Source: Mesostigma viride
Lineage: Eukaryota > Streptophyta > Mesostigmatophyceae > Mesostigmatales > Mesostigmataceae
DNA: 64,000 nucleotides
Direction: 5' to 3'
Assembly (NCBI GenBank): GCA_009746045.1
Contig: RPFO01001963.1
Coordinates: 1 to 64,000 of the forward strand
Positions 58,667 to 64,000 of this stretch are shown one piece after another. The notes below the pieces were generated by a model. The model saw nothing but the letters and a program-made list of their open reading frames with translations. It was not told the origin of the DNA and searched no databases. Position 1 is the stretch's first letter; each line of letters begins with the position of its first letter. Made by a program: the position numbers and the translations under genes.

Positions 58667-61600
58667 TTAATAGATGTAGAGCAAGCGCGAAGTCTTCGCG
58701 TCACGGCCTGTTTTGTATTCACTGAGGTCAAAGAGCGAATGAGTCTTTCTCATAGCCTCAAGAACGTTCGCAAGGTACCCGTCCTTGCCCAGTTCTGTCG
58801 CTCGCGAGTGCTGCCGGACAGCTCGGTAAACCGTCCGGCATCCGTCAATGTCGAGGAGCCCGGCAAGCTCCTTATCTCTATGTTCTCGCGGGATCTGGTA
58901 ACTGAATTCCGCGAGCTCGTAGACGTTCTTCAGCCTCTTCTCGTACGCTGACAGAATCTCGCCTGCGTCACACCTGTCCTTAAGTGCGACGTATTCTTCG
59001 TGCTCCATGATATAAGCGGCACGCCCCTTGTCCGCATCTTCCAGCTTTGGCAGCGGTGGGGCGTCGATGCGATCCACCTTCTCGCTCGTCCTTTCCATCT
59101 TTACGTCATAATCATCTGCTAGTATCCCGATAAGATTCGGCTTAAAGTGGCTGCGAGAGATTGCCACGTCTTGCAGGTTACGGCAGAAGAGATTGAGCAA
59201 TGGCGAGCTTGGGTCGAACTTACTCTTGCCGTCTTCGCCCCATGAAGCAATCACATCGGCGTTGTCCTTCGCCATCAGGTTAAGAAACTTGGCCTCTGTG
59301 TCGACCGTCGTCTTTTTTATCTGGTCAAAGTCAGTCTCCAGCCTCGACAGAGGGGTAGTCGAGTCTCGATAGATGATTGTCATCTCCCCTTTGCACAGGT
59401 GACGGACACGGAACATCTGTTGCAGCATGGTCGTGTATTCGGCGTATCCTGGGGCGTTGATAAAACCAGCCACCATGCTGTCGAAAGTGTGAAGAGTATA
59501 CGAGACTCCGACGGTGATGGTCGGCGAAATGATGAGAAAGTCAAGATCGGCCCACGCCGAATTAGCGCCGCTTTCTAGGTCTTTTTTCGGCGTGTCCTTG
59601 GTGTACGATTTCCACTTCCTCGTGGACAAAATATCCTTCAAGCCCTCGCATACGGCCGGGACGGCCCACGCCGCCGACATCGGGCAGAACAGCTTCTCCC
59701 CGGCAAGCAACCGCCTCCCGCTCTCGGCGACAATCTCCGCTACAAAGACCGCTTTCCAGCATTTCGTAGAATCGATGTCGACCCACTTTAGCACGCGGTT
59801 AGTCGGGCGCTTGAAAGTATTGACTGACGCCCTGATGCCGTCAATTGGTCGGTAGTGCGCGATGTAATTGTAGACCTTCGCTGTAATGGTCGCGTCAAGC
59901 GCTATAAGCACCTTGGCGCGCTCCAAGATCTCGATAAGACGCACAATGACCTCTCGCTTGTTCTTGAGATGGAGACCCGATAGCGCTGTCAATGTGTTGT
60001 AAATCTCGTCCATGATCACGACGTCAAAACTCGAGCTGGCGAGACGAAGGATGGAGTTCAGAACGATGAGCACGCGGTCGTCCTTGATATACCCTCCGCG
60101 ATTGTCCAGATAGTGACGGAACCGTGGGTCTTGGGAGAGGATCCGGAACGCGGAATCCTCCCAGACGATACATTTTCCCACCTCGCCGAGTGCCTTATAA
60201 TTCCGGTCCTCTTCCTTCGAGAGGCTAATGTTGGCGACGATGCACAGTATGCGAACATCGGGGATCCTGCGGACGAGTTCGTTCACCATCTCTCGGACAC
60301 GTTCTGATTTTCCAGTCCCGCAGTTCGACTGGACGAAGTGGGTGATTTTGTGACCCTTGTCGCGGCCTCTGATAACCTCGACCAGACCGTCGACGTCGAA
60401 AGGCTTGATCTTCTCCGTGCAGTACGTCTCTCCGAACGGGACACTCTCCGCGACGAACTCGCGCCTGTCCATGATACACTCCGCGTGCTTGGGGCCCTTC
60501 TTCCAACACGAGTAGGTGACCCTTCCGTCCGAGTACTCGCACACCCTCGGACCATGACCGGCGCTCTTATGGGGGCGATCCTTCTTGCACACGATACACG
60601 GCACTTCTGGGTCGACGGTCCAGCGGGACATGTAGTATGTCCGGCCGTCCTCCCCGGCGTGCTCCTCGACATTGATGATCCGACTACCCGGCGAAACCTT
60701 CGCCATTGCCTCGATTGACCTCGCGATTTGCTCGCTGCCCGCCCCGTGCCCGCGAGGACTATACTGGGACGCCTTTTTGCGTTCCGAGCCTTTCTGGGCG
60801 TACCACGAAGCCGGAGCGCTTACTATCTCAGCGTCGTCGAGATTGTTCGTGGGGTAGACGATGGCCGAGTGTTCGCGAACGTCGTCAGACCCCTCGCATA
60901 TCCTGAGACTCGCGAGAGGGTCTGTCTCCCCGAGTTTGTGCATTCCGACGGCTCTGAAGCACCAGTCCTTACCATAGATGTGATCATCGACCATTAACTG
61001 GACCTCCTTGTCGTCGTAGTATTCGCCGGGGTTAGCCAACATCTCTTCAATGTTTTGCTCCATGTACGCCGAAGCGTGCTCGGTGCTTAGAAGCATATTG
61101 GCGTCAACGTAGAGCGACGAATCGGGGTCTAACAAATGCTCGCGGATGTAGCGAGTGAATGTCTGACACCAATACTGTCTCGCGTCGATGTCAGCCAGTG
61201 CCAGCCCGCGGACAACGATATGATACGAAATCTTGAGGAAACCATCCTTCTCGCGTGTCGCTGTCGAGACGTTATATTGGAACCGTTCTGGCTCGATCCC
61301 TAGAACATCGAACACGTACGCATCGTGAAGTCGCTTGAAATGGCGTGGGTAGTTGATACGCTCGCAATCCCTTCCCACGCGGTCGTCGAGATCGACGTAT
61401 GCCCACGACGGCTGGTCGGGGCGGATGATCTCGTTCAGTGTCTGAGTCCGGACATTTCGCGTGCATTCCTCGCGAATTGCCGCGAATTCTTCAGCGTCTC
61501 GGTAGTGTGTGTACTCTTTCGGTCCGCGCCCGATATCCCGGGCAGCAATGTAGGAATGCCCGGCCTCGTTCGCGGCCTCGATGCAGCGGTCCTTCGGCCC

Positions 61601-61687
61601 CTTGCCGTCGACCCTCGACCCACCAAACCACGTTCGACCGTGGACGGTTCTGGTCAGTCTCGCTCCAGTGTAGACGGACGCGGTCAT
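58667..61687 (-). CDS. Viral-type primase-helicase (AEP plus origin-binding-type SF2 helicase)
   Basis: A single frame of 1006 residues. The N-terminal archaeo-eukaryotic primase domain shows its three motifs: YVDLD (D99, D101), SYH (S154, H156) and YVDA (D195). A zinc site follows (C364, C367, C383, C394). The helicase half has Walker A CGTGKS (456-461), Walker B VVIMDE (D560, E561), ALDATIT and QQMFRVR (757-762), in the order of herpesvirus-type origin-binding helicases (Herpes_ori_bp family). Primase fused to this helicase is found in large DNA viruses of protists and in polinton-like viruses, where it starts and unwinds replicating DNA. There is no intron. A TATATAC sequence lies 14 bases before the ATG. 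All catalytic residues I can name are kept, so the gene looks intact. Confidence 0.88.
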   Translation of the reverse strand: MTASVYTGARLTRTVHGRTWFGGSRVDGKGPKDRCIEAANEAGHSYIAARDIGRGPKEYTHYRDAEEFAAIREECTRNVRTQTLNEIIRPDQPSWAYVDLDDRVGRDCERINYPRHFKRLHDAYVFDVLGIEPERFQYNVSTATREKDGFLKISYHIVVRGLALADIDARQYWCQTFTRYIREHLLDPDSSLYVDANMLLSTEHASAYMEQNIEEMLANPGEYYDDKEVQLMVDDHIYGKDWCFRAVGMHKLGETDPLASLRICEGSDDVREHSAIVYPTNNLDDAEIVSAPASWYAQKGSERKKASQYSPRGHGAGSEQIARSIEAMAKVSPGSRIINVEEHAGEDGRTYYMSRWTVDPEVPCIVCKKDRPHKSAGHGPRVCEYSDGRVTYSCWKKGPKHAECIMDRREFVAESVPFGETYCTEKIKPFDVDGLVEVIRGRDKGHKITHFVQSNCGTGKSERVREMVNELVRRIPDVRILCIVANISLSKEEDRNYKALGEVGKCIVWEDSAFRILSQDPRFRHYLDNRGGYIKDDRVLIVLNSILRLASSSFDVVIMDEIYNTLTALSGLHLKNKREVIVRLIEILERAKVLIALDATITAKVYNYIAHYRPIDGIRASVNTFKRPTNRVLKWVDIDSTKCWKAVFVAEIVAESGRRLLAGEKLFCPMSAAWAVPAVCEGLKDILSTRKWKSYTKDTPKKDLESGANSAWADLDFLIISPTITVGVSYTLHTFDSMVAGFINAPGYAEYTTMLQQMFRVRHLCKGEMTIIYRDSTTPLSRLETDFDQIKKTTVDTEAKFLNLMAKDNADVIASWGEDGKSKFDPSSPLLNLFCRNLQDVAISRSHFKPNLIGILADDYDVKMERTSEKVDRIDAPPLPKLEDADKGRAAYIMEHEEYVALKDRCDAGEILSAYEKRLKNVYELAEFSYQIPREHRDKELAGLLDIDGCRTVYRAVRQHSRATELGKDGYLANVLEAMRKTHSLFDLSEYKTGRDAKTSRLLYIY

Positions 61688-61894
61688 GATGAAAGTTGTA
61701 TATACCTGTAGTGTTAGATTTTTTTTTCTGGCCGAAACGAGACTGGTTTTTTTTTCTGATTGGAAGGAAGTGGATTTTATTAATCAATAATACAATTCAA
61801 CTCTCTCGATAGCCGAAAAAACCCGGGACTTTTATACGTAGTATAAAAGGGCGACAAACAATTTTCAGATAGCGACAGAATCAATCAAACGTCT
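61688..61894. promoter_or_regulatory. Intergenic region with TATATAC, polyA signal and palindrome
   Basis: Contains the upstream TATATAC of the primase-helicase gene (about 61696-61702) and a minus-strand AATAAA near 61777 that could end the recombinase mRNA. The perfect palindrome cttttatacgtagtataaaag at 61829-61849 has a TATA-like half on each strand. T-runs flank the helicase start. Confidence 0.55.
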
Positions 61895-63148
61895 TCATCG
61901 TCCATCTTTCTTGCTTTCTCCAGAGTCGGGATCCAATTGATCGTTCCGCTCATACCGGATCGCCATCGCCGGGGAATGTGCCATGCCCCTTGCATATTTG
62001 ATCCGTTCTGCGGACGTCGCTCTTTTCACGAACGCCGTGACGAACGCCCGCCGAGTGTTGAGGATTCCGTGATAAGTCGCGCGGTATCGCTCGCCAAACG
62101 CGGATTTGCTGATATGTCCCCGTCCTCTGCCGGCCGGGAATAACCATTTCCCGTTCGTCGAGCGGGCTTTGAGGATTTCCCGGAACGCTTTCATCGACGG
62201 CGGGACGACGAAATCGATGGCCCCGAGGTCTTTCGCCGTCTTGTGGTGTCGAATGATGAACCGGTTCTCGGGGACGATGAACGCGTTCTCGTGTGGTCCT
62301 ATCTCGCTCTCATCGTTCACGAATTTGACATCGTGATAGTTGTACCGAGTTGGCGGGAGATTCTTTCCGCTGAGGTAAAGGTACCCCATCAATTTCTCGT
62401 CGCTGTTTGGGTCTGCGACGGACTTGTGGATCGATTGGAGCGTCTTGAAATCGTAAGCTGGCGGCACGTTCTCGCTGACATACGCGTCGATGGTTAGTCG
62501 CCCTTCCTGCTCGACGGCCTGCTGGTTCTTGTAGGCCTCGACGACAGTTGCCGGAAGTTGGCGAGATAGTGGGAAGATTTTGTTTATTCCGTTTATTGCC
62601 GCCGAGAGATTAGCGCGGGCCGTTCTTGCTCCTGTCGCGTCTCCCCTTTTCATGTTCTGGATTGTCGCGATGACTTTATAGACGTCCAGGAGACACGTGA
62701 CGGGTTCTGTCCGGCTGCATCCGAGAGCGTCTAGGATCTGTCCCACGCGACCAACGTACTGCTTAATCGTCGCCACTGTCGCGCCCTTAGCCGTCTTAAT
62801 GACCCTGTCTCCTTGCACGGTAGCCACGGGCTGGTTCTCAGGCCTGACTTGCTGGGCGGTCTCCATGACCTCGGCGAGGGTCCATAGCTTGCTCGTGGGT
62901 GCTCGCGAGACCGGGCGAGTGTCCGCGGACTTACAATCCCGCTCGGGGAGGTCCGCGTTCTTCCGGATCAGTTTCACTTCATCGCAGTCCGTCCCGTGCT
63001 TTTCGAGCCATTTCTCGGTAGGCATCCAAGCGTCTTTCTTGGCCATCGCGCGCATGACCTGGAGAGCTGCCCGGTCCGGATGTTTTTGTCGGTACCTTGC
63101 CTGTGCTTCTCGTCGCATGCGGAGTTCGTCCGCTGTCCTTGAAACCAT
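61895..63148 (-). CDS. Tyrosine recombinase (integrase)
   Basis: 417 residues without introns. A basic helical N-terminus (ELRMRREAQARYRQKHPDRA) precedes a SAM-like core-binding region (about 105-200) and the catalytic domain. Catalytic candidates in order: Arg in NLPPTRYNY, Lys in IIRHHKTAKDLGAIDFVVPP, the HXXR-equivalent ILNTRRAFVTAF, then MAHSPAMAIRYE with H391 and the nucleophile Y399. The first His of the HXXR box appears to be Asn. Tyrosine recombinases integrate phages, polinton-like viruses, virophages and some transposons by site-specific strand exchange. Its position beside a primase-helicase supports an integrating viral element. ATATAC lies 12-18 bases before the ATG at 63148. Confidence 0.87.
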   Translation of the reverse strand: MVSRTADELRMRREAQARYRQKHPDRAALQVMRAMAKKDAWMPTEKWLEKHGTDCDEVKLIRKNADLPERDCKSADTRPVSRAPTSKLWTLAEVMETAQQVRPENQPVATVQGDRVIKTAKGATVATIKQYVGRVGQILDALGCSRTEPVTCLLDVYKVIATIQNMKRGDATGARTARANLSAAINGINKIFPLSRQLPATVVEAYKNQQAVEQEGRLTIDAYVSENVPPAYDFKTLQSIHKSVADPNSDEKLMGYLYLSGKNLPPTRYNYHDVKFVNDESEIGPHENAFIVPENRFIIRHHKTAKDLGAIDFVVPPSMKAFREILKARSTNGKWLFPAGRGRGHISKSAFGERYRATYHGILNTRRAFVTAFVKRATSAERIKYARGMAHSPAMAIRYERNDQLDPDSGESKKDGR

Positions 63149-63252
63149 GAGACTCGTATATCCTTATGCAGAGAAATTAATTCGAGTGTGAACGAGCGTT
63201 TATTACAAAAAATGATAAATAGGTCGTTTTATTGCAAAAAGTACGATTTAGT

Positions 63253-63347
63253 TGCTTCCACCGGGATTCGAACCCGCGTCTTCGCTTCAGAGGAACCGAC
63301 CTAACGGTCGGTGGGACACTCCCTGGTTAGGTTAACTCTCGATAGCT
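63253..63347 (-). tRNA. tRNA-like sequence, possible attachment-site remnant
   Basis: On the minus strand CGGGTTCGAATCCCG is a perfect T arm with a consensus B box, and ACCGACCGTTAGGTCGGT can form an anticodon-like stem-loop. The 3' end TGGAAGCA has no matching 5' acceptor strand: GCTTCCA is absent where expected. GCTTCC occurs as a direct repeat at both edges (63254 and 63345). It lies directly upstream of the recombinase gene. Either a degenerate viral or host tRNA, or the tRNA half left by integration. Confidence 0.4.
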
Positions 63348-63399
63348 TCCGCGGCCGCTAGAGCGGAATTCCACGGAATTTTTCGTATATAAACGCATT

Positions 63400-63897
63400 T
63401 TACAGCTTCGACTTCTTCGGCCTCCCCCATGGTCGTGGTCGTCCTGTCGCGGGGTCAATATTATGAGTCCGTGGCTTCGTGTCTTTCGACCCAGCCGGTC
63501 TCCCGCGTTTCTTAGGGGTGTGAGGAATCTTCTCCTTTTTAATTTTCGGTGCCCGGGGAGATTTTGGCTGAGGAGGAGGATTTCTCGGCTTTCGTTTGGA
63601 CGCGATGATGGACATCAATTTCTGTCGACATTCGTGCCCGATTCCGGTGTGTGTCGGCGGGAGCTCGCCGTCATACCCACACTCTCGCACGAACGCCGCC
63701 AACCTCTCGTGAGTCTTTGAGGAGACCCTGGCCCCGGTCAAGTAACGAACGAGCGTCGACACGTTAAGGATGAGCTCTCGCCTATCAAGCCTGCGCTGGT
63801 ACGAACTCTTCGAGGGCGCTTTCTCCTCGATCCGGATGGGTGGGAGAGCTGGCGAAGACTCGTGGAAAGCGTTTGGGTAAGCCTGCTTCAGATCCAT
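63400..63897 (-). CDS. AT-hook-type DNA-binding protein of the viral-like cluster
   Basis: 165 residues, no introns. The N-terminal two thirds are mixed, with YQRRLDRRELILNVSTLVRY and CGYDGELPPTHTGIGHEC; the C-terminal third is very basic with two AT-hook-like cores, KKRGRPAGSK and PWGRPKK, plus a KIKKEK run. AT-hooks bind the minor groove of AT-rich DNA, which suggests packaging, replication or transcription of the element. TTATATAC is 8-16 bases before the ATG at 63897, matching the other genes of the cluster. The family is otherwise unknown to me. Confidence 0.7.
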   Translation of the reverse strand: MDLKQAYPNAFHESSPALPPIRIEEKAPSKSSYQRRLDRRELILNVSTLVRYLTGARVSSKTHERLAAFVRECGYDGELPPTHTGIGHECRQKLMSIIASKRKPRNPPPQPKSPRAPKIKKEKIPHTPKKRGRPAGSKDTKPRTHNIDPATGRPRPWGRPKKSKL

Positions 63898-64000
63898 TCG
63901 CGCGTATATAATAGGGCACAGATTATTTTTTGATCACAAGGAAATGGTTGAAGTTTTTCCGGTAGCGTTTCTCGTCGTTCGGTTCGTCGTTGTCGACCGC
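63898..64000. promoter_or_regulatory. Promoter region of the AT-hook gene, cut by window end
   Basis: Holds TATATAATAGG on the plus strand (minus-strand CCTATTATATA) just before the ATG. The viral-like element probably continues to the right. Confidence 0.5.

Overview
This window is nuclear DNA of a repeat-rich eukaryote, most likely a unicellular alga. The grounds are intron-split genes with GT-AG and some GC-AG introns, a plant/alga-type exostosin (GT47) glycosyltransferase, algal-type retrotransposons, and a block of genes resembling polinton-like or large algal DNA viruses. The algal assignment is inference; no organelle, rRNA or lineage-specific marker was seen. Three host-type genes are visible only after exons are joined by splice site and reading phase: a CCDC115/Vma22-like V-ATPase assembly factor (0.5-3.0 kb, minus), a complete 5-exon GT47 gene (30.1-35.0 kb, plus), and a complete 7-exon MBL-fold/receiver/GAF fusion gene (49.6-57.3 kb, minus).

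Layout. 0-3 kb: the Vma22-like gene with a giant GGGA microsatellite in an intron. 3-4.3 kb: dispersed repeats. 4.3-12.0 kb: one Ty1/copia-class LTR retrotransposon on the minus strand with nearly identical LTRs, a 5-bp target duplication and an unusual order gag-integrase-protease-RT-RNase H. 12.9-22.5 kb: a multi-exon gene with a MULE/FAR1-like transposase domain and a perfect 1-kb AAC run coding about 340 asparagines. 22.5-30 kb: gene-poor, with minisatellites, an 82-bp satellite with higher-order structure, a hairpin MITE and a tRNA-like relic. 30-35 kb: the GT47 gene with evolving hexanucleotide arrays in one intron. 37.3-44.1 kb: two copies of an R2-like (restriction-like endonuclease) LINE inserted head-to-head, forming a palindrome of about 3-kb arms. 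44-48.2 kb: retrotransposon relics, including an ORF1-like pseudogene. 49.6-57.3 kb: the MBL-REC-GAF gene, whose second intron holds a 1.2-kb tetranucleotide mosaic. 57.8-58.1 kb: two hairpins with compensatory base changes. 58.2-64 kb: a minus-strand viral-like cluster of a primase-helicase (AEP plus herpes-type origin-binding helicase), a tyrosine recombinase, an AT-hook protein and a small unknown protein.

The viral-like block is probably the edge of an integrated element that continues past the right end of the window: it has a replication protein, an integrase-type recombinase, a shared TATATAC start-proximal motif and compact intronless genes. The most striking single observations are the bacterial-style MBL-REC-GAF protein that has lost key metal-binding and phosphoacceptor residues, the non-standard domain order and termini of the LTR element, and the covarying hairpin pair beside the viral block.
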